From contig JAFREQ010000040.1 in NCBI GenBank assembly GCA_025331565.1, forward strand, positions 4,699,001 to 4,763,000: a stretch of 64,000 nucleotides of DNA, given 5' to 3'. The position numbers were made by a program, and so were the translations under genes. Positions 7,985 through 18,600 of the stretch are shown here, piece after piece; positions within the stretch are counted from its first letter, which is position 1, and the number at the start of each line of letters is the position of its first letter. The notes beneath the pieces are model-generated. The model ran no database searches, was not told the DNA's origin, and worked only from the letters and a program-made list of their open reading frames with translations. Source of the DNA: Holacanthus passer (lineage: Eukaryota; Chordata; Actinopteri; Pomacanthidae).

Positions 7985-10900
7985 CCAACGGCAATGGGGG
8001 ATTTGGGGCAATGGGGAGTGGTCTGAAAACGGGGCGTGGTCTGCAAACGGCAATGGGGAGGGGTCTGAAAATGGGGAGTAGGGCAAATGGGGAGTGGTCT
8101 GCAAACGGGGCAATGGGGCAATGGGGGTTTGGGCAATGGGGAGTGGTCTGCAAACGGCAATGGGGAGGGGTCTGAAAATGGGGAGTGGTCTGCAAACGGC
8201 AATGGGGAGGGGTCTGCAAACAGCAATAAGGAGTGGTATGCAAATGGCAATGGGTCAATGGGGAGTGGTCTACAAATGAGGAGTGGTCTGCAAACAGCGG
8301 GAGGGGTCTGAAAATGGGGAGGGGTCTGCAAACGGCAATGGGGAGTGGTCTGAAATGGGGGCGTGGTCTGCAAGCGGCAATGGGGAGGGGTCTGAAAATG
8401 GGGAGGGGTCTGCAAATGGCAATGGGGATGGGGAGTGGTCAATGCAAATGGCAATGGGGCAATGGGGAGTGGTCTGCAAACAGCAATGGGGAGTGGTCTG
8501 CAAATGGGGAGTGGTCTGCAAACAGCAATGGGGGATTTGGGGCAATGGGGGGGTCTGTGGTCTGCAAACGGCAATGGGGTCTGCAAATGGGGCGTGGTCT
8601 GCAAACGGCAATGGGGGATTTGGGGCAATGGGGAGTGGTCTGTAAACGGCAATGGGGAGGGGTCTGAAAATGGCAAGGGGTCTGCAAATGGCAATGGGGA
8701 GGGGTCTGGTCTGCAAATGGGGAGGGGTCTGCAAACAGCAATGGGGAGTGGGTATGCAAATGGAAATGGGTCAATGGGGAGTGGTCTACAAATGAGGAGT
8801 GGTCTGCAAACAGCAATGGGGTCTGCAAACAGCAATGGGGAGCTGTCTGAAAATGGGGAGTGGTCTGCAAACGGCAATGGGGAGGGGTCTGAAAAATGGG
8901 GAGTGGTCTGCGGCAATGGGGAGTGGTCTGAAAACGGGGAGTGGTGGGCAATGGGCAATGGGGGGTCTGAAAATGGGGAGGGGTCTGCAAATGGCAATGG
9001 GGAGGGGTCTGCAAACAGCAATAAGGAGTGGTATGCAAAAATGGGTCAATGGGGAGTAGTCTACAAATGAGGAGTGGTCTGCAAACGGGGAGTGATCTGC
9101 AAACAGCAATGGGGAGTGGTCTGCAAACGGGGCGTGGTCTGCAAACGGCAATGGGGGATTTGGGGCAATGGGGAGTGGTCTGCAAATGGGGAGTGGTCTG
9201 CAAACAGCAATGGGGAGGGGTCTGCAAATGGGGAGTGGTCTGCAAACGGCAATGGGGGATTTGGGGCAATGGTCTGTGGTCTGCAAACGGCAATGGGGAG
9301 GGGTCTGAAAATGGGGAGGGGTCTGCAAACGGCAATGGGGAGGGGTCTGCAAATGCAAATGTCAATGGGGAGTAGTCTGCAAATGAGGAGTGGTCTGCAA
9401 ACAATGGGGAGTCTGATCTGCAAACAGCAATGGGGAGTGGTCTGCAAATGGGGCGTGGTATGCAAACGGCAATGGGGGATTTGGGGCAATGGGGAGTGGT
9501 CTGCAAACGGCAATGGGGAGGGGTCTGAAAATGGGGAGGGGTCTGCAAACGGCAATGGGGAGGGGTCTGCAAACAGCAATAAGGAGTGGTATGCAAATGG
9601 AAATGGGTCAATGGGGAGTGGTCTACAAATGAGGAGTGGTCTGCAAACAGCAATGGGGAGGGGTCTGAAAATGGGGAGGGGTCTGCAAACGGCAATGGGG
9701 AGTAGTCTGAAAACGGGGCGTGGTCTGCAAGCGGCAATGGGGAGGGGTCTGAAAATGGGGAGGGGTCTGCAAATGGCAATGGGGAGGGGTCTGCAAACAG
9801 CAATAAGCAGTGATATGCAAATGTCAATGGGGAGTAGTCTACAAATGAGGAGTGGTCTGCAAACGGGGAGTGATCTGCAAACAGCAATGGGGAGTGGTCT
9901 GCAAATGGGGCGTGGTCTGCAAACGGCAATGGGGGATTTGGGGCAATGGGGAGTGGTCTGTAAACGGGGAGTGATCTGCAAACAGCAATGGGGAGTGGTC
10001 TGCAAATGGGGCGTGGTCTGCAAACGGCAATGGGGGATTTGGGGCAATGGGGAGTGGTCTGCAAGCGGCAATGGGGAGGGGTCTGAAAATGGGGAGGGGT
10101 CTGCAAATGGCAATGGGGAGGGGTCTGCAAACAGCAATAAGCAGTGATATGCAAATGTCAATGGGGAGTAGTCTACAAATGAGGAGTGGTCTGCAAACGG
10201 GGAGTGATCTGCAAACAGCAATGGGGAGTGGTCTGCAAACGGGGCGTGGTCTGCAAACGGCAATGGGGGATTTGGGGCAATGGGGAATGGTCTGCAAACG
10301 GGGCGTGGTATGCAAACGGAAATGGGGAGGGGTCTGAAAATGGGGAGTGGTCTGCTAACGGTAATGGGGAGGGGTCTGAAAATGCCAATGGGGAGGGGTC
10401 TGCAAACAGCAATAAGGAGTGATATGCAAATGGAAATGGGTCAATGGGGAGTGGTCTGCAAACAGCAATAAGGAGTGATATGCAAATGGAAATGGGTCAA
10501 TGGGGAGTGGTCTACAAATGAGGAGTGGTCTGCAAACAGCAATGGGGAGGGGTCTGCAAACGGGGTGTGGTCTGCAAACGGCAATGGGGGATTTGGGGCA
10601 ATGGGGAGTGGTCTGCAAATGGGGCGTGGTCTGCAGTGGTCTAAATGGGGCGTGGCAATGGAGGGGTCTGCAAACAGCAAGGGGTCTGCAAACAGCAATA
10701 AGGAGTGGTATGCAAATGGAAATGGGTCAATGGGGAGTAGTCTACAAATGAGGAGTGGTCTGCAAACAGCAATGGGGAGGGGGGTCTGCAAACGGCAATG
10801 GGGGATTTGGGGCAAATGGGGCGTGGTCTGCAAACGGCAATGGGGGATTTGGGGCAATGGGGAGTGGTCTGCAAACGGCAATGGGGCAATGAGGAGTGGT

Positions 10901-11045
10901 CTGATAATGGGGAGTGGTCTGCAGATGGGGAGTGGCCTGCAAACGGTAATGGATGAATGGGGAGTGGTCTGCAAACAGCAGTGGGTCAATAAGGAGTGGC
11001 CTGCAAATGGGGAGTGGCCTGCAAACGGTAATGGGTCAATGGGGA
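7985..11045. repeat. Minisatellite C, 3-kb G-rich array (24- and 18-bp units)
   Basis: The main unit is GGGGAGTGGTCTGCAAAC plus GGCAAT (24 bp), with an 18-bp variant lacking GGCAAT and an inserted GGGGGATTTGGGGCAAT segment. These combine into longer irregular multi-unit blocks. The + strand is strongly G-rich and C-poor. Ten exact ATGCAAAT octamers lie in it, starting at 8238, 8442, 8754, 9353, 9591, 9815, 10149, 10424, 10480 and 10710. Long open frames on both strands reflect a stop-poor unit and have repeat composition only. Confidence 0.92.
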
Positions 11046-11250
11046 GCAAGGTTATTATCGTTAACAAAAACGAAGACATAACAAAAACTAAATTATTTCA
11101 AATTATTTCATTAAGATTTAATTTAAGATATAATCATATGATGAGGGACTTCTTAGACAATACATATTATCTTAACATTTCTGAAGCAAATTTCAGTTGT
11201 TCAACTGGCAGAGTTTATCTTATTACAAGCAAAAATAAACTGATATAATG
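11046..11250. mobile_element. Fragment of a common teleost interspersed repeat
   Basis: CAAGGTTATTATCGTTAAC followed by AAAAACGAAGACATAACAAA begins exactly where minisatellite C ends. It resembles a frequent teleost repeat with AAGGTTATTATAGTTAACGA followed by AAAACT repeats. Only this edge is recognisable, and the right boundary is uncertain. Confidence 0.4.
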
Positions 11251-11355
11251 AAATTTTAACCATTTTTGTTATTTAAAAAAAGTAAGCAGCATCATTTTCT
11301 AGTGTAATATTTCATCTAACATGGCTAGCTTTTGTTGCTGTTGTTTTCATCCTAG

Positions 11356-11718
11356 GTCCATCCACTCCAGAGCACTTTCTTGCACCGCCATCCTCTGTGC
11401 CCACTGCCCCCTCCGTGTCTGCAACCCCCACTGATCTACCCGGTAAGTTAACAGCAAAACATCCTTTATAATTGCTCATTGTAATGTAGAACATTCAGAG
11501 ATTAATAATTCAGTCCAGGACTGTAATTTAATGGCTTTATAGGTCCTTCTTTTTTAAGTCATTGTTTTTCTTTTGTCACTTCCTCAGCGACTTCCATCAC
11601 AACATCGTCTACACAGTATGGATCATCACCAGCTCTGCCAGTGGACCCAGCTGAGTGGCCCTCTGTACTGTACTCAATTCTGTCTGTTGTCTGTATTGTT
11701 TTTTTTATATTTAAGTGA
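11356..11718 (+). CDS. Last two coding exons of an unidentified membrane (or GPI-anchored) protein with a Ser/Thr/Pro-rich stalk
   Basis: Exon A is 11,356-11,442 (87 nt, acceptor TTTTCATCCTAG, donor GTAAGT). Exon B is 11,588-11,718 plus 3' UTR (acceptor CACTTCCTCAG). Both start with two bases completing a codon, so exon A is phase 1-1 symmetric. The joined frame gives a stalk rich in P, S and T (PSTPEH...APPSSVPTAPSVSATP), then ATSITTSSTQYGSS. It then reaches WPSVLYSILSVVCIVFFIFK and a stop. The terminal run of about 17 hydrophobic residues is a C-terminal membrane anchor or a GPI-attachment signal. Phase-1 exons and a mucin-like stalk are typical of extracellular proteins. The 5' part lies upstream, probably beyond the window. 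A second frame is also open through both exons but runs into A/T-rich UTR and lacks such a domain. I do not recognise the gene. Confidence 0.6.
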
Positions 11719-11830
11719 TTTTATTTTTTGCATTTGTTGTTGTTCAACTAAAAATTATTCTTGCACATTGCTGTTGCAGTTTTTCTTTTATGAAACAAAA
11801 AATCATAAACCAGATGACACTTCTACAGTA

Positions 11831-11869
11831 AATAAATTGCTTTATCACTTGGAATGTTGTGTAAATAAA
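11831..11869 (+). terminator. Polyadenylation signals of the stalk/anchor gene
   Basis: AATAAA occurs at 11,831-11,836 and again at 11,864-11,869, about 115-150 nt after the TGA at 11,716. A GT/T-rich stretch (GAATGTTGTGT) lies between them. The 3' end should fall near 11,850-11,890. Confidence 0.55.
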
Positions 11870-11909
11870 CCCCAGGCTGCTCTTGTAGCTGAATGTGCTA
11901 CATTTTGAA

Positions 11910-14900
11910 ATTAACAATCATATGTGGCACCCTTGACATCATTCATCATTCATTCATTGGTATTATTTGTATTATTATTGCATTGGTATTTATGTAATTA
12001 ACTGGGCCACCCCCTTAAATGTGTAAAGATGTTAGGCTGACAAAAGGATAATGTAAACAACACTGCCAGAGCCACAATGGGTTTATAATAGGTGTGTGAA
12101 TGATCAACAATTAATATTATTGGCAGAAATAGAGGGCCCCAAAATCAAATTTTGCCTGTTAGGGCCCAATGGAGGTCCATTAAACAACCAGTGGCACAGT
12201 GCTCTGAAAGGACCCCGCTAGCTGACGCCTGAACACCTGAAATCATTTACTCCCGTGGTAATGAAAGGCTGCTCTTTAAGTGGTCTCCCACACGCTCTAA
12301 ATTTGCTGCCTCGATTGGCGTCTTGCTGCGACAATTTACAGATCTGCTCAGACAAGACAGAGTTCAATGAACATTATTTAAATCACTATCTGGCGTGTAA
12401 TGACTCCTTCAAAAGTCTGGGTTAACATCAATTTCGCTGCTTGACGTGTGTGCTGAGGAGGGAGTAGATGGCAGACAAAAAAACATTTTCTCTTGGTGTG
12501 ACAAAGGGAGAAAATATAAGAATCTACAGCCACGGCAGCAGCTCTGTGAGACTATGGAGTCACATTAGCCATTTAGTAAAGTTGGTTTGCAACAAGGTCA
12601 CAACACACTGATGTTTAGCAAGTACAGTATCTTCCATGTTCGCAATCAAAGTTCAGCAAGCCAACAGTTGCCAATTAGCACTAAACAAAAAGTACAGCTG
12701 AGGCTGATGGGAAAGTCAGTGTTGCAAGTATTTACTGAAGTATTGGACAGAAATTTTGAACTAATGATGGCAATGGCCAAAATGGTGGACAACCGACCAA
12801 CAAGGTTTAATCTTAAAGTCGATAGAGACGAGATTTCCAAGGTTGGGCACTATCACATTTATTAAATATGAAAAGAAGTCTAAACAACATTATTGGAAAA
12901 AAAAAAAAAGCAAGGTGTATGAAAAATTCTGTGTACAATGAAAAACATGCAAGAAAGGGTCAGGAGGAGCTACAGCCACAAAAACAAGAGTGAGTCAGAA
13001 CAAGTCAGGGGCAAGGTCGCTGCCCACCAAGCCCGGAGGATTTAGAGGAACATCCACTTTAGGCCAATGCAAAAGGTCGGTGAAATTAGGCACACAGAAT
13101 TAAACAGGAAGTGCAAGATGTAAACATGGCTGTGGCCTAGAAGGAGTGGTGTTCAAGGCCCCGGCTTGGACAGACCCACTACCCCCCTGCCTGGATCAAG
13201 TTCTGGCCTAAAACACAGAGGAGGCATTAGGGTGGGCAGATGGAAATTAAAGACCCCCGTACTATCACGACAAAAACATAAAACATAAGACGAGCAGAGA
13301 AACAAAATACAGTGACCAAAAGCACTAAATGGCATTAAAGGGTTTCATAGCTTTTACCTTAGCAGTCAGGAAATGGGTTAAATCAGCTTCAGCAGGAACA
13401 AGCAGTCACCTCTTTATCACCAGTCAAACAACCCAGAGAGTGTGTGTTGGCCATCAAGTGGAACTCTGGGCTACAACATTAAAACAGTCAACCTCCGAGC
13501 CACAGACAAAACTCCCTCTCACACACACCTCACATGAGCTGCAGTGTCGTTACAGACTGAGGTTTTACAGAGGGCCAGAAATGAGCTACACCTGGAACCT
13601 GAACAGGCTCACTTAAGGTAGACTGACCTTTAAGGTGGACCGGCTAACCCCACTACACCAGGCTGTGAAGAAGCCCTGTGATTAGTCTGACCACTGAAAG
13701 TAGTTTTTATTTTTCATTTTAATGACTTACTAACATTCATAACTGCAGACTTGATGGCTCATTAGAAAGTGAGAAACCTTTTAATAGGTAACATTTATAA
13801 CATTATTCCTGATCAAATGCATACATCTACAGTGTTTTTGTTTTTTAAAAGACTGTGTACATGCTTCACACTTTTATTCATATATATTTTAGGACACTCA
13901 GGTATTAGTTGTGGTCTGGTCTTGTTTGTCATAAATCTGAGCTTTGAAATGCTGATATTAACTGGAAGGCAACACCTTCCTCTCCTTCACTTCTGTTTTT
14001 GCAGACAGAGTAAATTCAGTTTCCATGGTAATATTAGTATTTAGGCAATCCTCTTTATTCATGTATGCAGGACAAACATGCATGTGAAAAATTAGGATGC
14101 ATGTGATCAACTTATCCCAAACCGGTGATATGAGTATCTGCAGCACCATGTACATGGAAGCTGATGCTCAGATGCAAATCAAAGGGCTCCAGACTGCGTC
14201 TAATGGCTCAGACTCTGTATGATGGTGGATGCTGATTATTCTCATCATTCACCTGAGGTCACTGAAATGAAAAGAGCATGCTGCCTCCATTAACTACCTT
14301 GTCGCAACCTGTTTCTCAGAACTAAACAGCACACAGTGACAACTGTGGCATATCCCACTAAATGAAAAGAGAGCTCCCAAGAATATAAAGTTAGTCAGAT
14401 AAAGGCTGTATGTTTGTTGTATGTTCCAAAAAATATGACAAAATAAGAAAATAATAGTCATTTTTGTATTACCCCATCACAGCCACAGAGACATGCATGA
14501 TGGAGGAGAGGATTACTCACTGATGTTTCCAGACAAACAATCATTTGCTGTATAATGGACTCGCATCTTTTCAGAAGAAAGGTTATTCTGTGGGAAGCAC
14601 CAACCTCCTGAACCTGCAGCATCAAGATCTTATTTTTAAAATATAATGATTTAAATAATCTTTTTTTTTGGTTTCCTGTTTCTCTGATTTGGTCTCTCTG
14701 ACACTTTGGCATTAAAACATAAATATAGCACATGTTTACAGAACAATGCAGGAGATTCATCTGTGACAACATTCAAATTCAAGGACGTTCATTCAGCAAT
14801 AGTTCAATGGTGATGTTCACAGCAACTGACATTTTGTTTTGCATGTGCGTGATATATAGCTGCTTGCCTAAAGCTTATCCCTCTAAAGGTTGGATTCCTC

Positions 14901-15000
14901 TTCGGCCAGTGATAAGCTCTTGATTCACCTCATAGTAGTTGGTGCTGGTGAGCCTGATCATGTTGTCCCTAATAATACACAGTGTAAATTCATTCCATCT
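11910..15000. other. Intergenic, no gene supported
   Basis: Unique-looking A/T-rich sequence between the + strand 3' end and the convergent 3' end of got1l1. Open frames here are under 105 codons with no recognisable domain. There is an A-run at about 12,898-12,909. I see no RNA gene. Confidence 0.6.
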
Positions 15001-15006
15001 TTTATT
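15001..15006 (-). terminator. got1l1: Possible got1l1 polyadenylation signal
   Basis: TTTATT on the + strand is AATAAA on the got1l1 strand. It is the first such hexamer I find after the stop codon and would give a 3' UTR of about 0.65 kb. Confidence 0.35.
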
Positions 15007-15660
15007 TGACAAAATTCAAACTAAAACTTAAACACGTATACATATCCATTATACACAGCATATGTAAAGGATCAGTTCAACATCATGGACAATTCCCTGT
15101 GTTCACTTTCTCACCGAGAGTGCGATGAGAAGATTGAAGTACAGCCACGCTTGCAATTATTTTCTTAATGCTGTTATCTCAAGATCAAAAGCTAATTATT
15201 TCATTATCTTGTGAAAATGAGCTTTGTTAACTGGAGATAATGAGATAACCAACCTGTTATCAAAGAAAATAAAAGGTTGTTTCATCTTCGTACATATAAC
15301 GTTCATCGTCTCGGCTTCTGTAGATACCAAGAAGAAATAGTCCCGCATGAAACCACAAGTTGATGTTTTCACACTTTTCTTTTGTACAGATTAAAGAAGT
15401 TAGATGTTACATGTTAATCACAGCCTGATTTCTCCTACAATCACTAATAACTGGAGCTCTGATGAGAGAAGTCAGCGGCAATTCAAAAGCCATAATATTT
15501 TTCTCTACATTTTTTCTGTATGCTTAACAACATGTATTTTGCAATAGCTGGACCTGCAACAGAAAAACCTGAAACTGAGCATTTCAATGGTACATCAGGT
15601 TCAATCAGGCTGAAAAGCCCCTTTGACACTGATTTCAGATCTTGATCAAAAGCTCCGCGG

Positions 15661-18600
15661 TCAGAGTGAAGTGGTCAGGGCCAGATGGATGGACTCCGTT
15701 ATATAGTCCAAGTTACCAGCGTTGATTGCGCTGATGTTGAGACAGCCATCAGGGAGCAGGTACACGTGTCTCCTCTGTGACAGAAACTCTACCTGCTGAC
15801 CTGAAGAAGACAAAATACAAAAAATACAGTGAAAGCACATCAGTAAAAGAAAATGATTTCATGCTAAATTAATATCATCAACAATCATTTCCATTGTTAA
15901 ATTATCAAATAGACTGTAATAGTTCGGAAAAAATAATCCCTTCAAATCCCTTTGATGGCACCAAGATCATAGATATGAATTGCTTTCAGGTTAAGGCTAT
16001 GTTACAGGCATAGTAAGGCAAATATATTTCATATTTATGTATAAAGAATACTAATATTCAGTGCATATTATATTCAGACAGAGCCAGGATGTCAGGCTTT
16101 GGTTCACAGTGATTCATCTATAACAATGCACTGTAAATTCCATTTATCTTTTTCAAAGGATCGTACAAAAGAGCACAGAAAATCAAGAGCTGAGAAAATG
16201 AACATCAGTGTTTTGTCTTGTGCAATGAATCATTTGCTGCTCTAGATTATTTGAAAAACAACTCTATAGAAGACCAACATGGCGGAAACTGCTCCGTCTG
16301 CTATTCACCATTCAAGCCTGTGCAGCAGTAGAGTCCATTTTGCTCAGTCAGGTGGTCCCAGCAACCTGGAGTTCCCAGAAGCCTCAGCTTTTCTCTCAAG
16401 ATGTCTCTGATCAACCTGCATCTCGCCACAATGCGCTTTACTTCTCCCTGCCTGGGAAACACAGCAACAATGACACAGTCACAGATCCAAGGAGCAAAAG
16501 GTGCTTTACATAAATGAAGGATTTTGCCACCATTAAATGCTCTGCTGTTCAACTGTTTGCATGTCTGTCCATCGTATCTGTGGACATCTACTGATACAGT
16601 AAAAATGTGGCCGCGCAAACCACATTCTTCAAATACAAGATTATTCATTTAAGTGTTGCGTGACTCACCATTCAACAAGATGGGCTGGATTACTGAGCAC
16701 TGTGGAGACAACATGTGCTCCTCCTACAGATGGCTGGGCCCACAGAGACCTGACTGTTGTGTCAGCTTGAGACTGCACAGACAACCGGAGGGAGTTCTGC
16801 TTCAGGACGCACAGGAGGTGTCCGACAGCCTCACCTGGCGAAGGGAAGGAGGAGATGAGTCTGGTGTAAAGCCACATCATGTTCCAGCAATAATGGGATG
16901 TCGAGGTTGCCTTCTATTAAGTTTCTAGTATTGAAAATGAAGCTGAAGAGGGACATTTTTGAATCAGAAAATAAAATTCGCCGCTCAGTTCTGGCGAGTG
17001 AATATTCACCAGATCGTGCAGAACTGAGCTGATCTGCCTCACAATGAGTTACCTGACACTCATACAAAGCTCACAAGAGAGTACAATTGAAAGGCAACAG
17101 AAAGCATGACTGTGACTCTATGAGCTCAAATTTTCCTGGCGAACAATGAATAAGACATAAATGCACATGCTCTTGTCTGTTGTATGTGGGGTCAACAACG
17201 TCCAACTGCAAGGAAGAAAGGAAAATTGAGTTCAAATTGACTTGACTGTATTTTCTTTTTACAGCAGAACAGCTCTGGGCTGTACTGTGCAATTACAGAT
17301 TACAGTTTTAATTTAAAGCATGAGCTCATTTTGATGTGTTCAGTCACTTTAGCCATACAAGATTAAATAAGATAAGACAAACCTTAATTGATCCCCAGTG
17401 GGGGAATCAGTTGTGGCAGCAGCACGACAGAGATAAGTGCAGGTAATTATAGGAAGTAAGAGACAACATTTGGAGACAAAAATTACAGGTACACAAGTAA
17501 GAGAGAATTCTACAAATTCATTTAGCAGATGCTTTTATCCAAAGCAACATACATTCACATGCTAATGGACACATAGCCTGCAGAGGCCCAGGAATGAACC
17601 ACCAACCGTCTGATTGGTGGACAACTGCTCTGACCTCCTGAGCTACAGCCAAACTAATTTGCAATTCATTTTGGTAATTGAACATTGAGTGGATATGAGT
17701 GGAACATAAATCCTTGAAATGAGAGATATTCTGAACATCACTTTCTCACCATATAGCCCAAAGCAGTGGGAGAAGGACTGAGCACAGAGGAGCTCCATCC
17801 CCTGAGATGCACAGTGCTGCACAGGCCAGGCGTCCCGCTCTAAGTCCCCATAGCAGAGCGCCTGAGTAGGCAGCAAGAGGAAAGGGAGAAGCCTACGCCT
17901 CTGTTGAAACATGCCAAAACAGCAAATTTTAATCTGAGTCTGATAAAGAATACATTTCTCCTCTCTTCTGTCCAAAGAGCATAAATGTTCAGTTACCATC
18001 ATGAGTTGTGCGATGACGGCCCATTGATTCTGGGAGAGGTCTGCTCCGGTCGGGTAGTGGGCAGAAGCTGACAGGACAACAACACTTCTCTCCGGAGCCT
18101 TCTCCAGATCCTCCACAAGCTTCTCCAAACAGACGCCCCGCTGCTTGTCATCCCAGTAATAATACTCTCGGATGTCTTGGATCCCTGCGGCCCGGAAGAT
18201 ACCAGCCAGTGAGTCTGCAGGGAGGATCAAGACAAAACATTAGACACCTACAGCAGAACCCCTCAGGATCAATACCACTTTAAAACCACAGGATGTAATG
18301 ACAGTTTGGAGCCACTGCTGCGAGTGAGTAATTGAATTATCCAACTGATTGACCTCCAGTCTGAGCTGCACGTCATATTTTGATTTTGAAAATGAAAACT
18401 AAGAGTTCCCATCATGCACATCAACATCAACAACAATCGTGCACGCACAAGTACGGCAGTGCACAGAACGCATTTCTCAGGCCTTACATCTGTGCTGTAC
18501 TTCATTTTAATGTGTCTCACAAGATGAAATACTGCAGTTTTTTCTGCTCACAGGTGTCCAAAATCTCCATTAAATCATCTACATCCACAAAAATAAAGTG

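Noticed and set aside
6125..8026. Open frame of 633 codons rich in Ser-Leu through the pyrimidine tract
   Set aside because: All three + frames are open because C/T-only DNA has no stop codons. There is no start context and no non-repetitive portion apart from the element copy.
7966..10154. Long open frames up to 571 codons in minisatellite C
   Set aside because: Both strands are open, the units vary in length between 18 and 24 bp, and the peptides show only repeat words.
2340..11045. Possible CRISPR-like arrays of short direct repeats
   Set aside because: Repeats are contiguous without unique spacers, and the window is eukaryotic by its introns, tRNA and retroposons.
17071..17292. Open frame within the fifth got1l1 intron, considered as an extra exon
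   Set aside because: Its peptide does not match the expected segment after SHCFGLYG, whereas the 16,669-16,834 exon does and keeps the frame.
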